Shown piece by piece: positions 46,974-58,105 of a stretch of 64,000 nt of DNA. Numbering within the stretch: the stretch's first letter is position 1; every line of letters begins with the position of its first letter. Origin of the DNA: Chaetoderma sp. LZ-2023a (lineage: Eukaryota > Mollusca > Caudofoveata > Chaetodermatida > Chaetodermatidae); contig CM067369.1 in assembly GCA_034401795.1 (NCBI GenBank), positions 94,432,536-94,496,535 of the forward strand, given 5' to 3'. The position numbers were made by a program, and so were the translations under genes. A model generated the notes under the pieces. It worked only from the letters and a program-made list of their open reading frames with translations, was not told the origin of the DNA and searched no databases.

Positions 46974-47425
46974 ACTAGTATAGCATAGCATCGCTTCTGG
47001 CGGTAATTAGGAGAAATATGCATGTATACATAATCAAACAAGGCCAATCGGAGAGTGCAGACCCTCCTCGCCTTCCCGTTTTAGTCACTTTGTAAAAAGT
47101 GTTAGGATTTTCCGGATTTTTTCCTTGACTTTCCGAATATTTTTTATTGTTTTTTATATTCCGGATTTTATCACGCCCAACATTGTAGAATCATAGTGTA
47201 TGGGCACACGCTTTCATGTGCTAAAATAAATTTAAGCCAAGGCTAAACAGTAGTTTCCAATATTTCCATAGATCCAGAAATTGATCCGCTCCTGATCTGG
47301 GCACTTTTATCTAGATCCCCGCAACAATCGAGAAATCCTCATGCGTGGCAAGTTCGCTCGTTGTGTTAAGAATGGAGACAAATCGGATCAGCAGTTTTGA
47401 GATAGAGCTCCGGACAGACAGACAT

Positions 47426-47472
<47 letters not shown>

Positions 47473-47498
47473 GGCAGGCAGGCAGGCGGGCGGGCGGG

Positions 47499-47533
<35 letters not shown>

Positions 47534-47576
47534 ATAGACAAGCAGGCATGCATGCAGGCAGGCATACATGCAGACA

Positions 47577-47608
<32 letters not shown>

Positions 47609-47610
47609 TG

Positions 47611-47670
<60 letters not shown>

Positions 47671-48350
47671 TAGGCAGGCAGGCAGACAGACAGACATACA
47701 TCCATGTAGGCAGGCACGCAGGCAGGCACACGATTGCAATGCCCTCTTCCGCATTCGTGGCGAGGGTAATTAGCTAGCATAGCCGTACTTCAGGTGGCGA
47801 TTTGGAGAAATGTTCATGTATAAATAAGTGATCGAATTAACTATGGGGACATGTGTTGTTTGGATCCATATTCTGAATAATTATAATATAGGACGGAATG
47901 CGACGATGCAGATTACAGCGTGATCGAAGTTACTAACGAGGTTTTAATAGCGATCATATTAACTTGCTTCCAGTGATTCAATTTGCTAAGATGGCCACAT
48001 GCTTGAAGCGCAGAGGAAAAGCTCGACTATTTCTAAAGATTTATTGGACCCATTTAGTGTTTATCAAATAAAGGCGAGGGAGTTAATTGATTATTGCACA
48101 CTCAGGAGCAATCAGAGATTGTAGACCCTAGCTATACCGTTTTTGCTATATTGTATCTTTCGGATTTCTTCTTATTTTCCTGATTTTCCCGATCACTAAC
48201 CAAAGTTGTGGGACCCTAGTGTACGAACCCAGCTTTTACTGTGCTAGAATTTGAGACAAATCCGACCATAAGTTTCCAAGATATCTATCGATGTATAATT
48301 TGATTCTATGCAGATCCGGATTTTCCGGATGAACAAAAATGAGACTACAA
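46974..48350. repeat. two related units around a (CAGA)n/(CAGG)n tract
   Basis: 46974-47410 and 47768-48340 share AATTA-CTAG-ATAGC, GGAGAAAT-TTCATGTAT, a TTTCCGGATTT/CTGATTTTCC part and TAGTTTCC or AAGTTTCC words in the same order. This implies a roughly 800-bp tandem duplication whose first unit ends in the microsatellite. Confidence 0.55.
47412..47700. repeat. (CAGA)n/(CAGG)n microsatellite
   Basis: A nearly 290-bp tetranucleotide tract; open in several frames, hence many Cys/Leu/Pro- or Arg/Gln-rich spurious frames. Confidence 0.95.
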
Positions 48351-48823
48351 AACGTAGAAGAATTCGGAATATCAAACGAACTAAGGCAGTTTAGGACTCA
48401 AACTCTGTACCAACTTCTAGTTTTGTACACGGCATTCTTGGATGTGATAATACCTCGCGATTATATATTGCATTGGTAAACGCGCTGCCCTGAAAAAGAT
48501 AATGGAGAATACATATTTCCGTGAACAATCTGATGGTTTTCGGCCAACACATTAGTAACACAGTTACAAAGGAATGAGCATTCAACAAGGAAAAAAGACA
48601 TTGTGTTTATGATATAGAGATCCCACTGAGAAAGTGGCTATAAGCAACACATGTAATCATGTATACAGGCTCAAAGCTTACCCACCCCCCCCCCCCCCCC
48701 CCCCCCCGCCCCCCACATCTGCATCTGTCAGCTATCATAGTCTGCATGTGTATTTCCAAATATGCTCTACAATGATAGGTCAGCCACAGAAGTGGAAATA
48801 GTTCGTCAGCAACAGGCAGCCTG
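48351..48823. other. unassigned DNA with a poly-C run
   Basis: Poly-C at about 48682-48713 is the only clear feature. Confidence 0.5.
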
Positions 48824-49135
48824 AATTAACCTTTTCAGTTTGTCCATCCATCATATGACATCATAATCAACGACGTGACGTATGGATGACGTCATAATCA
48901 ACTACAGCATGGACGACGCGATTTCGTCCGTCTTAAGCGCTTAATAGTTCGTCACGTTGTACGAATTGTGTTTTTACCATTTAATAAACATTATGTTGAA
49001 CAGTTTGAGACTAATTTGACTGGGCGCTGTTGCTTCCATAGACAACAACAGCACCAAGCCAAATTAGTTTCAAAATATTTAACAGCTTACATGTATAGCT
49101 TTCTGAAAATTGATAGTCAGGGAGGTCAAGGATCG
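48824..49135 (-). mobile_element. family A hairpin MITE, copy 16, truncated by (GA)n
   Basis: A reversed copy with a complete hairpin. It is kept as far as GGAGGTCAAGGATCGA, where the consensus GATCGATC gives way to a (GA)n tract and the remaining end is missing. Confidence 0.82.
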
Positions 49136-49163
49136 AGAGAAAGAGAGCGAGAGAGAGAGAGAG

Positions 49164-49206
<43 letters not shown>
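49136..49206. repeat. (GA)n microsatellite
   Basis: About 70 bp of GA with GC interruptions, starting inside MITE copy 16. Confidence 0.95.
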
Positions 49207-49212
<6 letters not shown>

Positions 49213-49676
49213 GGAGTGGGTGGGTGGGGATGGAGGGAGAGAGGACTGGAGGGTGAATATGAGGACAATGATGCCTGAAAGAAACCATCAATGAGAGCTT
49301 TATTCGAAACGTGCACGCCGTTGAATAACAGCTCTTCGGGGATGTCACGTTCGCGCCTTAAGGACCAACCAACGATAATTCTATTCTGCATGATTGCACC
49401 TTCACTAAACATTCCATTAGTCAAAAGTCACTTGAACGCGATGGAAATTTGATTTGTGAAAAACGTTTTTTCTATAATTCGCACTTCGGGAACCTCTGGT
49501 GAATTTAGTCTTTAATGAAACCACTTCCGGCTGAATCGCTGACTTGTTTGGTTTGACAGTTGCTGCTTAACCGTAACTGGGTTTCATTTTCAAAGGAACG
49601 TTGATGTTAGCTGTTGTTTTCTAAATCAACCACGGGTTAGAACAAAGTTGTTTCAACTCAACATCACCTCGATATA
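49207..49676. other. unassigned DNA
   Basis: No gene recognised. Confidence 0.45.
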
Positions 49677-49750
49677 TAACGCAGGTTACTGGGCCGCTAC
49701 TGGACCATTAGTTCGGTATTGACCCAGTACCGGTCCAGTAATCTGCGTTA
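49677..49750. mobile_element. family C palindromic mini-element
   Basis: This is 74 bp. The ends TAACGCAGGTTACTGG and CCAGTAATCTGCGTTA are inverted repeats, and inner words (CTACTGGACC, GGTCCAGTA) are also paired. Confidence 0.65.
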
Positions 49751-50009
49751 CCATGGAAGGGGTTAAATCGTTAACGTATTACTCGAATATAATATCGTTC
49801 TGTTAAATTCTCACTCAACCGGGTCTAAAATGGTTTCATTCAATCCGGGTTAAATACGCGGTGTCTAGTATAATGCCCTGCATTTTTACGAGAATAAATT
49901 GACTATAATTATGCCCTCCTTGGTAATCAACTAATTTTCCTTCCCTTTTCTATCACACGGTAATAACTGCTAGTGTCAGTTCTATCTTCCCAGTGTGTAG
50001 TACTCTGAG
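49751..50009. other. unassigned DNA
   Basis: No feature recognised. Confidence 0.4.
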
Positions 50010-50209
50010 GAATTTAATAAAACATTCTGGTCAACATTTTAAAACTAATTTAACTGAGAGATGTTGCTGCTATAGGAGGCAACATCACTCGATCACATTA
50101 TTTTCAAAATATTCAACAGTTTTTCTATATACCTACCTTGGAATTGAGATTGTGTAAATTCAGGTTTCAAACTTCCACGCCGAGTCCAGCAAGCATAAAA
50201 AGTTGGCGA
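50010..50209 (-). mobile_element. family B-like element that hosts the minisatellite
   Basis: AATAAAACATTCTGGTCAAC, then an imperfect hairpin (GAGATGTTGCTGC-TATAG-GAGGCAACATC), TTCAAAATATTCAACAG and a TTGGAATTGAGATTG part. The element's own 3' segment, GGCGAGGCTTAGCTAGAAATG, is the first unit of the array. The other flank resumes with AGATCCTTCTAGAGATGG after 53522. Confidence 0.7.
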
Positions 50210-53200
50210 GGCTTAGCTAGAAATGAGCGTGGGATAACTAGAAATGTGCGTGGCATAACTAGAAATGAGCGTGGCATAACTAGAAATGTGCGTGGCATAA
50301 CTAGAAATGAGCGTGGCATAACTAGAAATGTGCGTGGCATAACTAGAAATGTGCGTGGCATAACTAGACATGTGCGTGGCATAACTAGAAATGAGCGGTG
50401 GCATAACTAGAAATGAGCGTGGCATAACTAGAAATGTGCGTGGCATAACTAGAAATGTGCGTGGCATAACTAGAAATGTGCGTAGCATAACTAGAAATGA
50501 GTGTGGCATAACTAGAAATCTGCGTGGCATAACTAGAAATGTGCGTGGCATAACTAGAAATGTGCGTGGCATAACTAGAAATGAGTGTGGCATAACTAGA
50601 AATGAGTGTGGCATAACTAGAAATGAGCGTGGCATAACTAGAAATGTGCGTGGCATAACTAGAAATGTGCGTGGCATAACTAGAAATGAGTGTGGCATAA
50701 CTAGAAATGTGCGTGGCATAACTAGAAATGTGCGTGGCATAACTAGAAATGAGCGTGGCATAACTAGAAATGTGCGTGGCATAACTAGAAATGAGTGTGG
50801 CATAACTAGAAATGTGCGTGGCATAACTAGAAATGTGCGTGGCATAACTAGAAATGTGCGTGGCATAACTAGAAATGTGCGTGGCATAACTAGAAATGTA
50901 CGTGGCATAACTAGAAATGTGCGTGGCATAACTAGAAATGTGTGTGGCATAACTAGAAATGAGCGTGGCATAACTAGAAATGTGCGTGGCATAACTAGAA
51001 ATGAGTGTGGCATAACGAGAAATGTGCGTGGCATAACTAGAAATGTGCGTGGCATAACTAGAAATGTGCGTGGCATAACTAGAAATGTGCGTGGCATAAC
51101 TAGGAATGTGCGTGTCATAACTAGAAATGTGCGTGGCATAACTAGAAATGTGCGTGGCATAACTAGAAATGAGTGTGGCATAACTAGAAATGTGCGTGGC
51201 ATAACTAGAAATGTGCGTGGCATAACTAGAAATGTGCGTGGCATAACTAGAAATGAGTGTGGCATAACTAGAAATGAGCGTGGCATAACTAGAAATGTGC
51301 GTGGCATAACTAGAAATGTGCGTGGCATAACTAGAAATGTGCGTGGCATAACTAGAAATGTGCGTGGCATAACTAGAAATGTGCGTGGCATAACTAGAAA
51401 TGTGCATGGCATAACTAGAAATGAGCGTGGCATAACTAGAAATGTGCGTGGCATAACTAGAAATGTGCGTGGCATAAGTAGAAATGTGCGTGGCATAACT
51501 AGAAATGTGCGTGGCATAACTAGAAATGTGCGTGGCATAACTAGAAATGAGCGTGGCATAACTAGAAATGAGCGTGGCATAACTAGAAATGTGCGTGGCA
51601 TAACTAGAAATGTGCGTGGCATAACTAGAAATGTGCGTGGCATAACTAGAAATGTACGTGGCATAACTAGAAATGTGCGTGGCATAACTAGAAATGTGCG
51701 TGGCATAATTAGAAATGTGCGTGGCATAACTAGAAATGTACGTGGCATAACTAGAAATGAGTGTGGCATAACTAGAAATGTGCGTGGCATAACTAGAAAT
51801 GTGCGTGGCATAACTAGAAGTGTGCGTGGCATAACTAGAAATGTGTGTGGCATAACTAGAAATGTGTGTGGCATAACTAGAAATGAGCGTGGCATAACTA
51901 GAAATGTGCGTGGCATAACTAGAAATGAGTGTGGCATAACTAGAAATGTGCGTGGCATAACTAGAAATGTGCGTGGCATAACTAGAAATGTGCGTGGCAT
52001 AACTAGAAATGTGCGTGGCATAACTAGGAATGTGCGTGGCATAACTAGAAATGTGCGTGGCATAACTAGAAATGTGCGTAGCATAACTAGAAATGAGTGT
52101 GGCATAACTAGAAATGTGCGTGGCATAACTAGAAATGTGCGTGGCATAACTAGAAATGTGCGTGGCATAACTAGAAATGAGTGTGGCATAACTAGAAATG
52201 AGTGTGGCATAACGAGAAATGAGCGTGGCATGACTAGAAATGTGCGTGGCATAACTAGAAATGTGCGTGGCATAACTAGAAATGAGTGTGGCATAACAAG
52301 AAATGTGCGTGGCATAACTAGAAATGAGTGTGGCATAACTAGAAATGAGCGTGGCCTAACTAGAAATGTGCGTGGCATAACTAGAAATGTGCGTGGCATA
52401 ACTAGAAATGAGCGTGGCATAACTAGAAATGTGCGTGGCATAACTAGAAATGAGCGTGGCATAACTAGAAATGTGCGTGGCATAACTAGAAATGAGTGTG
52501 GCATAACTAGAAATGTGCGTGGCATAACTAGAAATGTGCGTGGCATAACTAGAAGTGTGCGTGGCATAACTAGAAATGTGCGTGGCATAACTAGAAATGT
52601 GCGTGGCATAACTAGAAATGAGTGTGGCATAACTAGAAATGAGCGTGGCATAACTAGAAATGAGCGTGGCATAACTAGAAATGAGCGTGGCATAACTAGA
52701 AATGTGCGTGGCATAACTAGAAATGTGCGTGGCATAACTAGAAATGTGCGTGGCATAACTAGAAATGTGCGTGGCATAACTAGAAATGTGCGTGGCATAA
52801 CTAGGAATGTGCGTGGCATAACTAGAAATGTGCGTGGCATAACTAGAAATGTGCGTGGCATAACTAGAAATGAGTGTGGCATAACTAGAAATGTGCGTGG
52901 CATAACTAGAAATGTGCGTGGCATAACTAGAAATGTGCGTGGCATAACTAGAAATGTGCGTGGCATAACTAGAAATGAGTGTGGCATAACTAGAAATGAG
53001 CGTGGCATAACTAGAAATGTGCGTGGCATAACTAGAAATGAGTGTGGCATAACTAGAAATGTGCGTGGCATAACTAGAAATGTGCGTGGCATAACTAGAA
53101 ATGTGCGTGGCATAACTAGGAATGTGCGTGGCATAACTAGAAATGTGCGTGGCATAACTAGAAATGTGCGTGGCATAACTATAAATGAGTGTGGCATAAC

Positions 53201-53522
53201 TAGAAATGTGCGTGGCATAACTAGAAATGTGCGTGGCATAACTAGAAATGTGCGTGGCATAACTAGAAATGTGCGTGGCATAACTAGAAATGTGCGTGCC
53301 ATAACTAGAAATGTGTGTGGCATAACTAGAAATGAGCGTGGCATAACTAGAAATGTGTGTGGCATAACTAGAAATGTGCGTGGCATAACTAGAAATGGGT
53401 GTGCCATAACTAGAAATGTGTGTGGCATAACTAGAAATGTGCGTGGCATAGCTAGAAATGTGTGTGGCATTACTGGAAATGAGCGTGGCATAACTAGAAA
53501 TGTGCGTGGCATAACTAGAAAT
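50210..53522. repeat. 21-bp minisatellite, about 158 units
   Basis: The unit is GGCATAACTAGAAAT followed by a 6-base variable part (mostly GTGCGT, also GAGCGT, GAGTGT, GTGTGT, GTACGT). The period is exactly 21 except for one inserted G near 50397. Units at the right end (53280-53500) are the most diverged (GTGCCAT, ATTACTGG). Because 21 is a multiple of three and most phases lack stops, frames of 1099 codons (minus, heptad MPRTFLV), 1047 codons (plus, heptad GITRNVR) and others are open. None shows codon or motif evidence for a protein. Longer blocks are duplicated within the array at offsets of 44, 52 and 76 units. Confidence 0.95.
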
Positions 53523-53742
53523 AGATCCTTCTAGAGATGGATTTGATTGACAGTTCAAATCTAAAATACGTCTGTATTTCTGGATTCCATGGGAAAGAAG
53601 ATTATTGCCTTGTTTTTGTCACGAGAGAGCATTGAAAGCTTGCTCCATATGTATCATAATATAAGTGGTGGGTCAAACTCTCACTGAATCAGTCTGGTTT
53701 TTCGTTACGCAGCTGGATCATTTCCTCCCCTCAAAAGTGATG
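53523..53742. other. unassigned DNA
   Basis: The first 15 bases close the family B host element; the remainder is unassigned. Confidence 0.45.
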
Positions 53743-54115
53743 TAATTGACCCTTCCAGTTTATCCATCCATCATATGAGGTCATAATCAACTACGTGACA
53801 CGTAAGCTGACGCCATAATCAATTACGTCATCCATGACGTGATTTAGTCCGTCTTAAACGCTTAATAGTCCGACACGTTGCACGAATTGTATGTTTTTAC
53901 TATTTAATAAACACTCTGTCGAATATTTTAAAACTAATTTGACTGGACGTACCCAGTAACATTAGTTTCAAAGTATTCAGCAGCGAACCTGTATAGTTTT
54001 CTGGAAATTGATAGTCAATGGAGTTCAGGGATCGATAGATCCCAACACGAGCGAGGTGTGAGTAGAGCTTAGCTAGAGATGTGCGGGGCATAACTAAAAC
54101 TGGAGAGATCCATTA
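53743..54115 (-). mobile_element. family A hairpin MITE, copy 17
   Basis: A reversed copy, TAATTGACCCTTCCAGTTTA to CTGGAGAGATCCATTA. The hairpin tip has collapsed (GACTGGACGTACCCAGTAAC), leaving only the outer arms. Confidence 0.86.
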
Positions 54116-54330
54116 ATCATTTGCGTACCCTTAGATCTAATCAATACCAGAATAATGCGATGGAACGTTAATAGCATTATTCCAAACGAAGAAGAACTAA
54201 ATTAAATTAATAAGTTCTCGATGACAATCAATATTTATTCAAGAACTCTGATTACCGCACATGTAGCAGATGGTAACTGTATTAACAATTTGAATTACTA
54301 ACTTAATCATTGCAGTGGTTGATGAATCAA

Positions 54331-54424
54331 ATTATAGCTATGCCACACCCATCTCTAGCTAAGCTCTACCCACGCTTTGTCTGTGCCGGGATTGATCGAA
54401 ACCTGAGCACTCTGAATCCCATTG
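54331..54424 (+). mobile_element. family A MITE fragment, copy 18
   Basis: Only the GC-box part and GATTGATCGA stretch survive (ATAGCTATGCCACACCCATC to CTCTGAATC). Confidence 0.7.
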
Positions 54425-54427
54425 CAA

Positions 54428-54600
54428 TGACTGGCGTGCATCTCCTACAGTTTTCATCCGATCACCTCCAAACTTGATTAACTTCCAGTACACATGGAGG
54501 AGAAGTGGGCTATTCAACTGAATTTGGATTTGCCCAAGAGTTTTCTAGCTACCCACTTTTGCGTATGAAAAAAATGTTTCATAGGAAATGTATGGGGATA
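54428..54600 (-). repeat. dispersed repeat relic
   Basis: The minus strand reads AAGTTTGGAGGTGATCGGATG followed by AAAACTGTAGGAG, an inverted relative of 45355-45420. Probably an old interspersed repeat. Confidence 0.5.
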
Positions 54601-54654
54601 TCATTATTATTAATATAGCTGGCGTTATCGCACAGTAACGTTATTAGTTATGGC

Positions 54655-55052
54655 AATTCATCTTTCCAGAGTATCCATCTATCATCTGACGTCACAATCA
54701 ACTAAGCCGCGTGTAGGATGATATCATAATCATTACGCTATAAATGATTATATTTGACCCTCTTTAACTCTTAATAGTCTGACACTTTGTACGAATTATA
54801 TGTCTCTATTATTTAATAAACAATCTGATGAATATTTTGAAAATAATTTGACTGGACACTGTTGCTGCCATAGGCAGCAACAGCGCCCAGTCAAATTAGT
54901 TCCAAAATATTCAATAGCTTACCCGTATAGTTTTCTGGAAATCGATAGTCAGGGAATTCATCGATCGATCGATCGATCGATCACAACACGAGCGAGGTGT
55001 GGGTGGAGCTTAGCTAGAGAAGGGCGGCGCATAGCTTAAAATGTCCATTAAT
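54655..55052 (-). mobile_element. family A hairpin MITE, copy 19
   Basis: A reversed copy with a good hairpin (54825-54917; tip GCTGCCATAGGCAGC). Its GATCGATC stretch has grown to about six GATC units at 54958-54983. Confidence 0.88.
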
Positions 55053-55290
55053 GCGAGTGTATGACGTCAAATGAACGCAAATGAACATAATAGCAAAACA
55101 GAGGGCTCAAATTTCAACGGAGGGCATTAATACATAATAATCTTCCGCCAATGACGTCACTCTGCGTGGTTGTGAAAACAGCTGATTCATGTGTCCAATG
55201 AGAATATTAGTGTTATTAGTATACAAGTGTTTTACACAGGCTTATGCCATATTATAGTCATCAAAATGATGTACATTTCATTACGACGAA
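55053..55290. other. unassigned DNA
   Basis: Spacer up to the LINE target-site duplication; nothing recognised. Confidence 0.45.
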
Positions 55291-55301
55291 GCTAGCATAT
55301 T
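55291..55301. repeat. target-site duplication at LINE 3' end
   Basis: GCTAGCATATT, identical to 59149-59159. Confidence 0.88.
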
Positions 55302-55324
55302 CTTCTTCTTTTCGATCGCTGGTA

Positions 55325-56395
55325 TCACACTTGGAGAGCCGTTCTCAAGCTGAAATCTGTGGTTTTCTGCAGTTCTTCCACAGGCCCATACAGCTTTTCA
55401 AGAAAAGAGGTTGACAAAGGCCAGATCTCTTCTCTCAGCAGCTGATACGTACTGCAACATTGAAGTATGTGCTCTGTGGTCAGTTCTGCTTCTCCACAAG
55501 GACAAGCGGGCGATGTCGTAAGGTGGAACCGCATGTACATGTGTTGGTTTAGTCTGTTATGTCCAGTTCTGAGACGAAAAATGGTCACTTGCTCTGGCCT
55601 CGAGAGATGATGGTAGGCATCTTCTGATTGAGGTGTTCTATAGAGTGACTTGATGATAGTCTTCATCTCTGTATGCGTAACCATGTTTTCTGTCTGATTC
55701 TCTTCTGCACCCACCTTTGCCATCTTGTCTGCTTCCTCATTTCCTTGGACCCCACGGTGTGAGGGGATCCACTGCAATGCTATCCGAAAGCATTTGATGG
55801 TTTGTAGTGCTTCTTCAAGTTGTGGCAGCTTACCTTTGGTGATAGCCTCAAGGACGGAGCGGGCATCAGATAAAAAGACAATCTGTGCAATAGGGTCTGC
55901 TGTTCTGCTGATGGTATTAGCTGCATGGACCAGTGCTTCGACTTCAGCTCTGTAGTTTGTGCAGTGTTTACCTGTCGGTATTGCAGCTGACTCATGCTGT
56001 CCGTTTGGATACTATATGTGCAGTCCGGCACCTCCGCTCATAATTGCATCTTTGGCTGATCCATCTGTGTAGATCCTTATCCACGTCTCCTGAGGGTACA
56101 TTTCTTCCAGCATGGCTAGGGTCAGGGCCTTATTGCTCACATCACTGTGTTCATCTTTGGTTGTGAGATGAGGTACTGTGGTGCGAATAGCTATGCTCTC
56201 TAGTTTGTTTTCCCAGGGTGGATGATCAAGGGTGTGGTTTTGGTCTTCTATTTGTGCTGGCAACATTTCTTGGTGTTTCCTTTGAAGTGCTTTTGTTTCT
56301 TTCACAAAACTTGATCTTTTAAGTCTTCCCGATGACAGCTGTGCTTGCCTGATCTTCATCGGATGGTTGTTGAACGATTTGAACTTTGCAGCTTG
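55325..56395 (-). pseudogene. LINE RNase H domain and C-terminal Cys/His motif
   Basis: Removes the RNA strand during element copying. The frame starts about 56395 (FKSFNNHPMKI). The domain carries all acidic residues expected of RNase H: YTDGSAKDA (about 56075), NYRAEVEAL (about 55950), VFLSDARSVLEA (about 55870) and GNEEADKMAK (about 55735), plus the SHRG motif. One in-frame TAG lies at 56012-56014. The C-terminal part has PACPCGEAELTTEHILQCC, a CCHC-like motif typical of the group. RNase H together with an APE endonuclease places the LINE in the I superfamily. Confidence 0.9.
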
Positions 56396-57900
56396 GACCA
56401 GTGCTTTGCATTCCCTTCCTTTACTAAGTGGGGGATGCCTGCTGTCTGCTCCATTTTTTCTATTGGTGTTGATCTCATTCCACCAGTGATGATGCGCAGT
56501 GCCTGGTTTTGTACTCTGTCGAGGTTCTGTTGATGAGATTTAGCTGCTGTCATCCATGAGCTGGATCCATACTCAAGGTGTGGTCGTACGGCACCTAGGT
56601 AGATGGTCTTGAGGATCCTTTCATTGGCACCCCACTTTGTTCCTGCCAGCTTCCTCATGATGTTTAGCTTTCTTCTGGCCTTTGCCTCTGCGTTCTGGAT
56701 GTGCTCCTTCCATGTTAATCTTCTGTCATAGGTGACTCCCAGGTATGTCTGCTGGTCCTCGTACTCGAGTGGAGTACCGCCCAGTGTCAGATTGCCAACC
56801 TTGGTTTTGGTGGACAGTGAGAATAGCATGGCTGATGATTTTTCTTTGTTGATGGTAATACACCAGCGATTGGCACAAGCTGTAATTCTGTCCAAGGCGA
56901 GCTGCGTTCTGTACGTGGCAGTCGTTGTGTACTCCTCGGTGCACCAGAGTACGAGGTCATCTGAATAGAGGGCTGCTTGGATCCCATTTGGCAGCTCTGC
57001 TACAATATCATTAATGAAGAGTATGAACAGAGTTGGTGATAATACTCCGCCTTGTGGTACCCTTGTCTCAGCAATACATTCTGTCCAGATTGTCCATCCA
57101 CCAGCACCCTAGCTCTGCGATTGTGTAGGTATGACTTGGTCCATCGGAACATGTTGCCACCGATGCCTGTGCGCCGGAGCTTCACGAGGAGGCCATCCTT
57201 CCACACCTTGTCAAATGCCTTCTGCAGATCAATAAAGGCAGCTAGCATCACCTTCTTGGCTTGAAAAGTGTCCTCTATGACCTGTGCAAGATGTGTTGTT
57301 TGATCTTCTGTGCTCCTGTATCTTCTGAAGCCAGCCTGCTCTGAAACTATTGTGTTCTCCGACTCCAGGTACCACTGCAACCGCTGGTTGACGATGCGCT
57401 CCATGGTCTTGCATATGCAGCTTGTAAGACTGATAGGACGGTAGCTCAGCACTCTCGTCTTGTTCTTCCCTTTTTTCAGAATAGGAGTCATTCTGGCTTC
57501 CTTCCAGCACTGTGGAACTTCTCCTTTGGTTCAACTGAGATTAAAGATATCTAGCAACTTGCGGAGAGATGCATTACCAAGGTGTTGGATCATTTCATTC
57601 GTAATGCCATCTGGTCCGGGAGATTTCTTCTTCTTCAATTGGCGGATAGACTTCTTCAGTTCTGCTAAACTAATGTCAACTTTCATTGCATCGTGAGTGT
57701 TGGTGTGTGTACTTTCCTTTTTCTCTTTTCTAACCTCTTTTTGACGCATTCGTGGAATAGAAATGTTGCTTTCTTTTGCATATGCCTTCGCAAAGGCATC
57801 TGCAGCCATCTTTCCTGACAGTGTTTGTCCATCTTCTTCAAGAGTAATCTTCTCTCCCCCGACACCTTCATCATTCAGTGCTTTAGTCAGTCTCCATAGC
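56356..57900 (-). pseudogene. LINE reverse transcriptase domain
   Basis: Copies the element RNA at the nicked target. From 57890 downward: KALNDEGVGG, KKKKSPGPDGITNEM (about 57620), an in-frame TGA at 57531-57533 at a position where a tryptophan codon (TGG) is likely, QCWKEARMTPILKKG, LSYRPISLTS (about 57440), AAFIDLQKAFDKVWK (motif A, about 57235), then a one-base loss in a G run near 57065 that shifts the frame, QGGVLSPTLFILFINDI, and LYSDDLVLW (motif C, YSDD, about 56965). The thumb region follows, with YLGVTYDRRLTWKEHI and LRIITGGMRSTP, down to a second shift near 56410. Confidence 0.9.
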
Positions 57901-58105
57901 TTTGTTGTGTCTCTCTCTCTGAATTAAACCCTGCCGTCTTTTCCCTCCAGCTTCTTCTTTTGGCCTCCAGCTTGTCCAGTAGGGGCGGTAGTTTTTCCTG
58001 AACCCTCGAGGAATCGCTTCGTTGGCAGCCTTGAGGATACTTGAATTAAATTCCTTGACCGCATTGTTGATGTTTCTCCCTTCTACTGCTATATTTTGGG
58101 TAAGC

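Noticed and set aside
47311-47780. Cys/Leu/Pro-rich and Arg/Gln/Ala-rich frames
   Set aside because: Produced by the (CAGA)n/(CAGG)n tract.
50210-53522. CRISPR array
   Set aside because: The unit is 21 bp without unique spacers, and the context is a eukaryotic mobile element. It is a minisatellite.
50213-53534. Very long heptad-repeat proteins (1099 codons minus, 1047 plus, 400 and 340 minus)
   Set aside because: All arise because the 21-bp unit is divisible by three; both strands and several phases are open at once and there is no start, splice or domain evidence.
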